A stretch of DNA of 64,000 nucleotides from Chaetorhynchus papuensis (taxonomy: Eukaryota; Chordata; Aves; Passeriformes; Rhipiduridae): positions 68,385 through 132,384 of the forward strand of contig VWYX01001243.1 in NCBI GenBank assembly GCA_013396525.1. The letters are read 5' to 3'. Numbering within the stretch: the first letter of the stretch is position 1; each line of letters opens with the position of its first letter. Below the pieces are notes generated by a model that was given only the letters and a program-made list of their open reading frames with translations, did not search any database and was not told the origin of the DNA. A program made the translations under genes and the position numbers. Of the stretch, positions 1 to 12,300 are shown piece after piece.

Positions 1-3000
1 CACAAATTATTTGGGTCATTACAAAATGAGGCTCTGAGCTAGAATGCTTTTAGGCTGCCCTTCTCTCTCTTCTGTAGCCCCAGGCACTGAATTGCAACTT
101 GTCCATATATTTGGTTCCTATCCTGATTTTCTTCTGGCTCAAAATCACAGGTGTGTTGTTTTTTGCTGGATTCTTGTTTTGTACCTGTCTTTTGTTTGAT
201 GGCACAACAACAGACAGAAGAATCCTAAGGAGAACTGCTATAAATGCATGTTCATGTTTCTCCTACCCTTCCCCCATGTCTCCACTCTCTCCCTCCCACC
301 CTTTCCCAAATTCCATTAATATTTACAGAACAAGAGGCAGAACTCCAGCATTAATCTCAAATTCAGAATGAGATTTTTCTGGCTCTATCTGCAGCTAATG
401 CAGAAGACAACAGAGGTTAGAAATGCTCTTAAAAAAAAGAAAAGAACAAAAGGCCTTTTCATATTCAACACACTGGATGGATTGTGTTAGGTATAAATAA
501 GCTTTCAAAGACCAGAGCATATGTAAAAAAATATTATATGTATTGTTGTTGGAAGGCAGAGGAACATTTATTTGCTTACTGACTACATTCAAAGTTCCTG
601 AGCTTTAACTTATATAAACTCATTGTTTCTTCAAATTTAGTGTGTGGAGAAAAGAGTTCCTTTCTTCAGCTTACTGGTTTGTGTACGGATAAGCAGTAAA
701 ACCAAAAAGTCAAATGAACAGAAAGGGAACTGTGTTGATAGTTACATGCCAGCAATGTACAAACTAAGCATTTGTAAGGAGATGTATAAACAAACTTCAA
801 AACCAGTGAAGTTTTGCAAACATAGATTTCATAGGCAAATTGAAATTGAGTGGAGAGTGAAAAGAATGAAGAATTCAGATAATTTGCATTTGTTTTCTTT
901 GACCCCCAAACTAAGTATTTTCTTTTATTTTCCGTGTTAAGTGCATAGAATGTGTTATTAACCTTTATGAATTGACTTTAAAAGCCAAAATCGAAGATAA
1001 ATACTTCTGTTCTTCCAAATTGTTTTTGTTTTAATGTTGGTTTATTCATTTGAAAGTATTTGCTGACTTCTGTAGTCTGCACAGGCACTTACTCCTCTGT
1101 GACCCCTGTCTGTGGCTGTTCCAAGAGTCTCTTTTCCCTGCCATGGGAAGGATGGCTCATGTCCCTGTCCACTTGGTGTGGAGTTCTGGCTTCTGGTGAC
1201 CTCAGCGAGCTGTCAGCAGACAACTTTGTTAACTGTGTCAAGCAATGGATTGTGTCCATCTGGTTGTGAGGCCCAGGGTTATTTCAGAGGACAGAAACTG
1301 ATCTGAATTCTTCAAATAGAGAAGGAGGTCGTCTGCATGTCCTGTGGAAGGTGCTTTGGCAAAGCACTCTGGAGAAGCTGGCTCTGCAGTATCCATGTGC
1401 TGCTCTTCCTCCAAGGAATTGAAAGAACATGTTTTAGCAAAGGATTCCTCAATCTATCCAATACGCCAAAATACATGAACACAGAAAAAGTTGGTGGTTT
1501 TCTTTTTTTGCCCCATTCAGTATGGATTCATTTATTCTTAAATTCCAAGAAAATACCAATACCCATCAGTCTATCCTTTAGTCTGGAAGTTTCTATTATT
1601 TGGGGTTTTTTTTGGGAAAGGCTCCCTTATTTTCTTCTCATCTCTCTGGCATTACAATTGGCTTATCTCACTTTTCTGATGAATCTACATTTTCCAGATA
1701 AATGAAAACATAGGGGTTTATTTTTCAAAACTGAAACAGTTGGATTGCCTTTTTGTTTTACTGGGATAAGCATCCACGATGCTCTGGGGAATGGAGAATG
1801 ATCTAAAATAAGCCTAGCTGTTTTTTGTTGTTTATCTGTTTCTTTTTTTGCATCTGTCTTAGTATTTATTGCTACCATCTGCGTTTCATTTCAGGTTGTC
1901 TAATGTCTTATTCTGCATGTTCTTTGCCTATTCTTTTTACATAGCCTTGGGCTGTAATATCACCATTTGCCTACAAGAGATCCATTTCTATCTGTAACAA
2001 AATGAATTGCATTCATCTGTGTAATTCATTTCTAATGAATGCCTTGCTTCTCATTAAACAGTGATTTACCTTTGTTTCCCTTTCCTACACTGTCAACACG
2101 AACCATTTTGAGGTCCTGTGGAGAGATGCTAATTTGAGAAAGCAAAAGTCAACGCAACTAAGCGCTCACAGGGGCCATCGTCCTTGGCACTTTCAAAAAT
2201 ATTCATGGGACACTTTGCAGAATACAATTAGCAGGTGGATAAGAAGACTCAAAATGTTTTCCTGTTCATAAGCTCTCAGTGTACAAAGGAAATGCTTGAC
2301 AGTTTAAATGCATTTCTCCTTGACGCTCTCAGGAGCAGGTGAATCTTTTCAGACCTTGTCTGTTCTGCAAGAATTCTACCTGTCACAGGCACATTTTGGG
2401 AGACTGTACTCTTGGTTCACAGTCTCCTCTCTAACTTTTCAGGAATATTAAAATATTTTCAATGTATTTTCAGATTAATATTTTAAAATACCTAATTTTG
2501 AGATATGTCAAAATGTTACAGGCTTGAAAATATTTTACTTCCATTTTTTAATGAGATGCAAAGATTCATATAAATATTTATTGGCTTTTTCAATAGTATC
2601 TAAAGGAAAAGGATGAATACCATTAATTAATGAAATAGGGGTTGTGTAGTAATTTTGTTACAGATTTGGTTCTTACGCAACTTTTGTGTAATGCACTTTG
2701 AAGCTCTCCAGCAACATTCCTTTTTCCAGCCCTTTGCAGAACAGCAGAATCTGCCATGTGTGCAAATAGGTCTGCGCTGCTGACAGATGATGGTTAGGGT
2801 ATGGGATGAATTACCAAGTTTATTTTCACTTTAACCCTAAGCAGAGTTTGAACTGCAGCAATGGATTATGAATATGAAAGTACCGTTGGTAAACATAATT
2901 TAAAGCAATACAGATGGTTTTCAGGAAGTTTGATTTACAGCCTCTTCAGCTCTTACTTTGGTGACAGTACCAGCCACTCACTGACACTTTTGATCACTTG

Positions 3001-3245
3001 ACTTTAGCATGTCATTTTTCAGTATTTATTCGTGTGTTGGGGCAGGTTGATCCCCAGTTGAAACTCTAGAGCTGCCAGTGGACATCAGTGGATTTACACC
3101 ATGGACTAATTAGGTCATGGTATTATGAGGGGATTGGAGCATGGGAGGTTGGGGTTTTGTAACTGGTCTTGTCTAAGTCGTGTAGTATTTGGAAGTAAGA
3201 ACACTGATTAATGTAACAAAATCTTACTTTTAATATACATTTTAG
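1..3245 (+). other. BEND5: BEND5 intron (3' part), upstream of first visible exon
   Basis: This is AT-rich DNA with no recognisable coding segment; the short open frames have no family resemblance and overlap on both strands. A CT-rich patch at about 250-310 and T runs are the only low-complexity features. The stretch ends in the acceptor ACATTTTAG before the exon at 3246. It is assigned as intron because the exon needs an upstream donor that completes a Glu codon. Confidence 0.8.
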
Positions 3246-3379
3246 AGGACAAAACTGACCTTGAGAACAGTGTGATGCAGAAGAAAATTAAAATCCCCAA
3301 ACTCTCTCTCAATCACATAGAAGAAGCCGGGGAGGTTACAGATTATGGGGAAGAAGATGTGGAGCTTAGACACAGTAAG
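3246..3379 (+). CDS. BEND5: BEND5 coding exon A (probably exon 2)
   Basis: The reading frame gives E-DKTDLENSVMQKKIKIPK and continues to ELRHSK, matching the region just after the N-terminal part of BEND5. The acceptor is most likely the AG at 3244-3245; the first two bases (AG) would then complete a Glu codon begun in the upstream exon. A second AG at 3246-3247 could serve as acceptor two bases later, so the exact start depends on the unseen upstream donor. The exon ends with AAG followed by the donor GTACTG at 3380, phase 0. The segment is a charged linker with a basic patch (QKKIKIPK) followed by an acidic stretch (EEAGEVTDYGEEDVEL). It has no recognised fold. Confidence 0.93.
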
Positions 3380-6300
3380 GTACTGAAGTCTTTCTGGTTT
3401 TGTTTTTTTCCCTCCTTTCCTTTTTTTTTAATCTTTTTTTTTCAAGTGCTTGGGGCGTATTACAAACGTCTTAGCTTAAGAATTCCAGGCTTGCTTTTGA
3501 TCCCCTTAAAACACTGTGTTTGGTGAAATTGGGTCACATTGTGTGGGGGGGTGGGGTATAGGTTTTCAACACCTGACTTAAGTCCAATCAAACATTTTCC
3601 TGTGTGTACTGTCTATACAGTGTAACTGCCATCTGACATTGGTGGAACAATGCTCTTCCACTTTGGCCCATAATGCCTTAAAAGTCACCAGTACCTGACT
3701 GTACCAGCTGTTCTTGGTGGCACTTGTGACATCTTGCTCACTACTTGTTTGGAATTGGAAGGGGTGCTCTGAGACTGCCCAACTGCAGCAGTGACTGACA
3801 AGAAGAATTGACAGGAATGTATCACTCCATTATAACTCCCAGCTGCCTTTTTAGGTTCAAATGCCAGAAACCCACTATGGAAATGTATTTATTTTTTGAT
3901 ATCGAATTATTTCTTTAAAAGTCTGCCAACCTTCAGAGTAAGATATTGCTCTATGGCTTCATGTGTTTTGCAGCTGCAGGAGTGATATTAGTGCATTTCC
4001 TTGTGGTGGGCCAGCTGTTTTTTTAATTGTTAAAACTTTTTTTAGAACATGAATGCAGCAGGTGTAACATCAAATAATTTTGTTTTCTGCCACATTACTC
4101 ATGGATATTGTGGTATGGGAATTTGATAGTGTCAGCTTCTCACTTCTGATCTGTGAGCTGCACATGCTGTCCTTGGAGTTGCTTGGAAATTCAAATGCCT
4201 TTTGATATTTGGCCAGTAAAACTTAGTGACTTTACCTGTACTGTCACATATTAATCCCACTATCCAGGCCCCAGGAAAGTGGTGTGATTTAATTTGTAGG
4301 GTTTGTGCGGATGACTGAAGGTAAAATTCCACTGAGAGTTCCCGGGACCTGAAGCCTCTGCAATGCAGTACTAATATAGAAGGAATCAGTTGATAAGGAA
4401 GATGAGGCTGGGTGATATATTCTGTCTCCAGCTTCAGTGTTTTCAAATCCCTTTCAGTGTTTGCTGATAGTGTTAACTCAGTCACTTGCATCAGGCACTT
4501 GGGTGCACATGCTGTAGGGAGAGTCAGAGAAGGTTTTGTCTCCCAAAGTGTGGGAAGGACAAGCCCTCAGTTCACAGAACAGCTTTGTGCCTGTGCTGCT
4601 TTCACCTCTGATGCCGTCACAGGTGATAAATGGAGCACACAGCTGGTTCTTTCTCTTGCTTATCAGAAAATCAATTGCTGTCAGAAATCTGAATGTTAAG
4701 GGTAAACTTTAAAGAAAAAGAGATCTAGATCCACTTTTTGAAAAATAAATTAATGATACGGGATCAAGTGACCCATATACACTGCTTTGCAAGTGTTGCA
4801 CGAATGCAGGAATGCCTTTAACTGCCTCAGAAGTTTGTACATGCATTTAGCTGAGTTAACAACTGCATGTTAGTTATGATGTATATTACATCCATAACAA
4901 TCTGCTAGGCAAAATACTTTTGCAGACTGTCTTTGTCTTGGTTTTTTGGAAAACAAGAATATTAACAGTCTCCAAGACTGTAGAATTTTGATTTTGTCTT
5001 ACTGCTCTCCTAATTTATTTATTTTTTATTGTAACATGCAGAGACAAGATGGGAGGAAACAAAGTGAAGGTACACACAAAAGCATTGAAGCAGTTGTTGC
5101 TCGCCTTGAAAAACAGAACGGGATGAGTCTCAGTAATACTTCCAGCCCTGAGGAGGCTTTTATGGAGACTACAGAAGGCATGAACAATATGGACGATGCT
5201 GTAGTTCCTCGGATTCTCTATGAGGAATTGCTGAGGAGTTACCAGCAGCAACAGGAAGAAATGAGACACATTCAACAGGAGCTTGAGAGAACGCGGAGAC
5301 AGCTTGTGCAACAGGCAAAGAAGCTAAAGGAGTATGGGGCACTCGTGTCAGAAATGAAAGAGCTCAGAGACTTGAACAGGAGGCTCCAGGATGTACTGCT
5401 CCTAAGACTAGGTAGTGGTAAGTGCCGGACTTAAGTGGGACTAGTTTGAATGAATTTTGCAAGTGGTGATCAATAGTAATGGAAACATTTTTGAAGAATA
5501 GTGGTGGTTGTTAAACTGGACATTGAATGTTAAAAGGGTTTTCTGCCGTGGCTGTACAATATGTGTCGAATTTGTATGCTATGTACGTCTGGGGTTTTCT
5601 TTAAAAACTAGAGGTCTTTGTGCTGGTATGGCTGAATCAGAGTTCCATTTTAAGCAGCTGTATTATAAAGAGTCTCTGACCTTCCAATATATGCTGAAAA
5701 AGTTAATAAAGCATCAACTGCAAAATATACCAATATGTTACAGTTAAAAAAAAAAAAGAAAAGAAAAAGAAAAGGCGCTGGAATGAATAGTTGGGCTAAA
5801 ACTAATTTATCCTTTGCAGTTAGGGATTTTGTTTATTGTTATGTGACTATGTTACCTTCCATTTTCTGACCCCTCTTCCCACTAGTAGCTTATTAGTATG
5901 TGATATATTCCTGAACTTTTAGCAGTGGCTTTAAACAGCCGTGCTATTTGAAAAACAATGGATTGTTAAAGCATAATTAAAAAAACTTTATATTAGTGTC
6001 CCGTTTATCAACGCTTGTTACAAAATGCAGGTTTGTGTAATTTGGATTTCAGTTTTAAATATCTTGGGTCAATTGCTCCTTTGTTTGGGTTTATAACAAT
6101 TATTTAAGCATTATGTTGGAATAAATGGGAAAAAAGACAAAATAAAAAGTTCATCCTTTTCATTGAAGATGGTACCTTTGGAATACCTTCAGAAATTTGA
6201 CAAATTACATTTATTTGCTATTAGAATGTGGTACTGCTGTGTTGAAGATTTGCTCGGTGACTGAAACTCGGTTGAAATCTGTGCATCCAAACTTAGCATG

Positions 6301-9300
6301 CCATTCTTACGTCTGCCTTTGTGTATCTGGAAACTTAATTTTTGCATGTCAGTTGGATTTTGGCTCTTCTCCTGGACTGGAACGAGTGCATGCAATTTGC
6401 ATGTGGGTCTGAGTTACCCTCACGTACAGAGCTGCACCTGGGCGAGCATGTGCCTGTGCTGTAGCATGTGTTAAGGTGTGCCCACACCCTTGGAGCCAGG
6501 TTCTCAGAGTGTCCCACCACCTGAACTGGGTGTCTGATTGTGAATGCTCATCACTGTTACACTGTGCATAATTAAAACGTCGTTACTTACCATAAACATT
6601 CTAGTTAACTTTCTAAATAAAACTAAATAGGCAAGGTTGCCACAGCCTGAAAAACACGATGTGGTTGGCAGGAGATTCCACTGAGCTTTCTAAAATTTTC
6701 CTTGGATGGAAAGATGTTTCTTCATCTGCAAGTAGTTAGCTGGAATTTATGGGAATGGAGCACGAGCCAGATGTTGGTAGGCAATGGGGCTGAACAGTGT
6801 AAAGTACCAATTTAGTTGGTAGACTTGACAGCAATTGGAGTGGTGAGACCAGCAGTGAAATGAAGACAGCTACTGCCTTCTGTCTCGTTTCTTTCACTTT
6901 AAGAAAAAGATGATGTGTTTTTTACTTGAGCCAAAAAAAGAAACCTTAGGAAAAAAATGAAAAAAAAAAAAAAAATAAAAGAGGAAAAGAGACCCTGGAA
7001 AAAAATACTGACTCTAAATATGGGCATGAACTTTCATTGTATCAGTCTGACAACTGAAAACAAATCCCAATTACATTGAAGACAAGTTCTTGAAATTTAA
7101 TCACATACCTGGAAAAATATCAGGTATAGGACACTTCCAAAAAAAAAAAAAATCCCTTGTTATTATTACTTGTAAAGAACATTTGTTGGTAACAAAGGTA
7201 GAACTTGGCTGTGCTGGCTGTGTCCTTCACAGGGTTTGTATTTCCTAAGACTCAGTGTATTAACTGTTGCTTACTCTGTTGCTTTTCCTTGTAGCCTCAT
7301 TCACAGCAGAGAAACAACCATGTTCTAGAAAGATCAATACAAAACTTATGAATAATTAGCAAGGGACGCATCTTCAGCATGTTATAAATTAGAGTCTGAT
7401 GCCAATATGAAAAAGTGCTACTCTTAATCAAGATAAATAATACGTAAAGACTTTTTTAGTCTTCCTTACTTTTCCAGCTTATAAATGAGGTATGTTTGGG
7501 TATGTGAATAATCTCTGAAAATTGTTCTGAAAATAAATTACATCCTGAATTCATCTGCAGTTGCAGTGATCTCTTAAACCTAGAGTTTCAAATTACATGT
7601 AATTTATGTTACACTGCACTTCTAGCAGGCTGGACTTAATGCAAACTAATTGCATTTCTGTTTCACCTTAGAGACTTGTGATTTCTTTGCATGAGATGAC
7701 AGCTGGTTTGTGCTGATGAATTGCAGCTGTGGGAAATGCGTGCCTGTTGCCATTTTAAACTTGCAGATCAAATATAGAACAGCCTCTTGAGCTAACGTGC
7801 AGTCAAGTAGTCAGTCTCCTAATTTCCCATCAACGAGTTGAATTCAGCGAGGAGCTGGAAGTCAGTGTATTCCACTTGAGACTCAGGCCTTCAGCTCTGC
7901 TGCTACACTGCAGCCACTCTTGTGGCAGGAGTGAGGAGCTTCATCTTCCTCATGGTGACACCGAATTGCTCTTTGTCACAAAAGAGCCTTGGAGGCAGCT
8001 GTGGCAAATGACACTGGTGAAATCAGCACTGATCCATGGAGAAATGCTTAGTGTCTTCTTTATGATTTTAGTATGTTATTTCCCAGCACATCCCTTCCTG
8101 AAGGAGGCAGGCATTTCACCAGGGCTCTAGGGACCAGAGCAGTGGAAAACTGTGATGATTGTTGTGGAAAAGGTTATGGTGTCCCTCTTGAGCTCCTGGA
8201 ATAATGTGTGCAGCCTCTTGCCTTGCCCACTTGGGGAACTGGAAGCCCAGCGGTTGTAGGCCTTTGCAGTTTGTTTTGTTGCACCTGAAAACACTAATAC
8301 GCCCTCTTTTTATCAATAGAGAGTAAGATAATTTAAAAAATTAAATAACTGACTCTCCCATGTAGGGACTTTAAATAGCCCTTGGATTGCAAAATAATTT
8401 CAATAACTTCTTAAAAAAATAATTGTCTGCTGGGCAAGATTTGTGCAGTTTCCTGTGGCTGGAAATATGGTCAGAAGTACTGAAGTTGGATAGGGATATT
8501 GCTTGGGTGTTTTTAGCTCCCTGATAATTTCTTCATTTTCATGTTATATTGCTGAGAATTAGCATTGCTCCAAAGTCAGGGAGCATGTTCACATTCATTC
8601 AGAAACATTGATTCATCAGCATGTGCACACAGACCCCCAAGGTTTTATTTTTAATCCCAGTTTAATTTCAGTGATCCAGTTTATAGTGTCTTGGGACTGA
8701 CACCAGATTAGGGAGAATGAAATGGGATTTGTGTCTTACCACATGTCAGGAATTACAGGTTTTCAGCTTTTCTAGATTTGTTTGGCTTTTTGATATTAAA
8801 AAAAAAAAAAATTAAAAGCCCAAGATTTCTATCAAGTACAGAAAGTACCGATACTACCACTTCTCAGACTTGTGTTGTTTTGTTTCAAATTCTGGTAGAC
8901 CAGGTGGAAAAACTTGCTGCTTACAAATGTATGCTTACCACTTTATCAATCTATTTATTTTTACTTTCTTACTAATTTTACGAGTAGCATGTAGCCTAAG
9001 ATGCATTTTTGAGGAAAAGAGATGGTGAAGGGAAGCCTTCTACCTCTTCATCCTTATTTGAACTTGATGGCCTCTCGGATGATATAAAAAAACTACAGTC
9101 AGAAGGAGAAAGATTTTGCAATAAAACATTTGTTTCCTTCTTGCATTCTGAAAATCATCAGGTTGTTTTTTTTCCCCCTGCTCCTTATTACATAAGTGCT
9201 GTCATTGTTAAGTCTTTAGATAGAGGTATATATTTTTATATGTCCCATTCATCATCTTTAAAATAAGATGCAGAGCACCAGAGCTTCAGAGAGGGGGAAC

Positions 9301-12300
9301 CTGGAGTGTGGTGCATGGGGCACACGGCTCCCGTTAGCAGGCAGGCAGGAGTGCAGGTTGCATGTGCAATTCACAGCATGCAGGGTTGAAAACACAGATT
9401 TCAGTGGTTGCTGGAAGTGGCTGTAGAGTCTGCGTGGTTAGAGGCAGGTTTCTGTTTAGGAATCAAAAATCAGGATATAAAAAGAAAATATTTTAAAGGC
9501 TTTCTTTTGGTGACTTCTAAGCAAGTAGTAAAGCATGAATTACAGCAGAGGTATTCTGACCTGTGGGAGCTGTGGTTTCTGTGGACTTTAAACAGCTTTT
9601 TTCTTGGGAAAACTCCGGAAACCAAATTCCAGCTGTGTCAATATATGACTAAAAACAGTAAAAGACTTCTAAATAGGGACTAGTAAAAGTGTTTAAACTG
9701 AAATAAACGTTTCCTGCTAGGAAGAAGGTGGTTATACTTAGGTGTCTTCCTCGAAGTGACTTTCAAAGTGTAAGAAAATAGCCCTTTGTTGAAGGATGTT
9801 TTCTTAAAGTAACAGCTTCAGAGATGACTTCCTAAGGTCACACTGGCAATTAACATCCCTGCATCTGCTTGTTCAGGTGTGCCCATGCTATGGGAACACT
9901 TTGAGTGCTTTAACCTATCTGGGTCTTGCCCTAGTCTGAATCAGCTTTACAGTCTCAAGCTTAGGGAGTTTAGTTTGTCCTGGCTGTACCATTGTATATT
10001 CATGGCACTAGAGGTGCCTACTAAGATCACTATGAAATTATAATGCAAATGGGATGTTTTTGTGATTCCTCTGTTTGCATTCTGCTTGCATTGGGGCTGG
10101 CTCTTAAGACCCTCTGGTTGGTGGCACTGCAGCGTAGGATTGTCTGAGTTGCCAAGACAACTTTTAGTCGTTGCTGAGCGTGGAGTGGCAGCCAGCTGAG
10201 AACATTTAGCCAGCTATGTAGGTGTAGAATAAGCTATAGGATAAATGTCAAATGCTGACAACGGAGGAAGCACTGCTATCGCTGTATAATAATCTCTAAA
10301 TGAAACTGCACAAAGTGGGAGGGATGAATGCTGCGCTTGTTCCAGGCACAGGAACTATTTAAGATGCGTGACTAAGACCTGAGTTGTGGTGCCAGTGTGA
10401 CTTGCAGAGTTGGATCAGTTCAAGGCTGGGTCTGTGTGCACAAACACTGAGCAGGGAGCTGAAGGGTGACCTGATGATTGAGCTGTCACTGGCTGAAGAT
10501 GTCAGGGTTGGGCTGCACAGTGGTGCAGTGCTCTCAGCACCAGCCTGGTGCGATCTAGCACTGACAAGTGGGTGAGTTTATCCTTAGAGTTCTGGACATG
10601 GGGTATTTCTGTGGTGTCCAGAGTCTAAGGTGGCAACTTTGCTGCGCTGTTGAGCCACCGGCCCTGCATGGAACTTCAGTGCCTGCTGGAGCTTCTTGGG
10701 ATCCTAGAGCCAGACATCAAGGGACACTGATAGGCTTGGGGCCATAGCCTAGACTTCTGGTGGAACCCGTGCAATGAATGGAGTCATGAAATCCAGTTCA
10801 CAAATTATTTTTAGTTTGTTCTTCTGTCTTTTTAGGAACACTTTATAACTTGGATCTGGAAAAGAAAAGTTGATGACTGGCAAAATAATTATCGTCCTCT
10901 GAAGTCTCAAACATATGCTTAGTAGTATTCCATTGTTTAATCTGTGCATAATTTTTGTTGATTACATTAAAAATAAAGTCAGTGCTGGATGGATTGGACA
11001 ATCAAAATTCTAATTTATGTGGGGTTTTTTAACCTTTGATATTCTTCCCATGCATGATACTTCAGCATAAGTAGCCTAAGTCTGTTACTTTCATAGCATT
11101 TCTGCAGATCCTCACTATTTTTATACACCTCTGTTATATCTAAAGAGATTTCGGATTTCTGTAAAACTTCTATGTGGATAATTTATGTAATTATCACAGT
11201 AATTATGCAGGTTCCTATGCAACTATATAGCAATTCTTATTTGAAGAATTACTATTGTTGCTTTTGGTTTATAATTTCAGTGTCATTTTAACATAATTTC
11301 CTTAGTGTGCATTGAAGAAATCTTACCCATATCTATAATTGTCCTTATGCCTTAAGAATAAAATTAAACACTTAAATTAAAATTAAACATTTTAATGTTT
11401 ATAAAGCAGGAATACTTATCCTGCTTTTACTTACTGACGTTCAGAAGTAGGATTTTGGTTTAGATTACTTCTAACTTTAAAATGAACATGACTAATGTGT
11501 TATTTTATGCTAATCATGGGTGATGAAGGGATTGATTTCATGTTCTGTGGGATAGCAGACAGCTCTCTTTTCTTAACTGTCTAGGACCTGCCATTGAGGT
11601 TGAAAAAGTAAAACCTGAATCAATTGAGCCTGAACCTGAGGTACAGAAGACCTTCAGTGAGGAAGCAAATACATCAACGTACTACCCTGCCCCTGTTCCA
11701 GTAATGGACAAGTATATTCTCGAGAATGGAAAGGTATTTTATATTAAATATAGCATGAATAATTTGTAAATGTCCATCAGGTGATGTTCTTGTGGAATTT
11801 TCATGATTTTGCATGGTAGCAGCTTATCCAAGCTTCCTCAGTTTTCATGAAGGTGTGCTGTTGTGCTGAGGAGAATTGTGAAGTTACTCAGGTATGAAGA
11901 GCATAGAAGAATATCCTCAGTGGTGAGAGCATTGAAGGCTGTGCAACATGAGGAATATATTTATTAAATGTGCATGCACAGGCAAATTGACATAGTCTTC
12001 ATTTGGTGACATCCATAAATACACCAAATATTGACCAAAGTCGGTAACCCTCGTTATAAAGTTACAAGAGTCTACTTAACCAAAATACTTTTTCCTAAAA
12101 GGTTTTTCATGTTTATAATGTGCTGTAGTCATGTTGCAGAGAAGCCCTCATGTTTGGTTTGAAGTGGAGTGCAGGAGGTAATTATAAACCCTGGAGTGAA
12201 ATTGGGCTCCCTTGATGCTGGTAGGAGCATTGCCACTGAATTGAGCTGATGTAGTGCTACTTTCCAGAGACTTTGTGAAGCTGGTGAAACACCATCTAGC

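Noticed and set aside
9009..9266. Open frame with a hydrophilic start (GEGKPSTSSSLFELDGLSDD) in the long BEND5 intron
   Set aside because: The composition is briefly protein-like, but there is no plausible acceptor/donor pair in phase with BEND5 and no recognised family. Skipping it keeps the known BEND5 protein intact.
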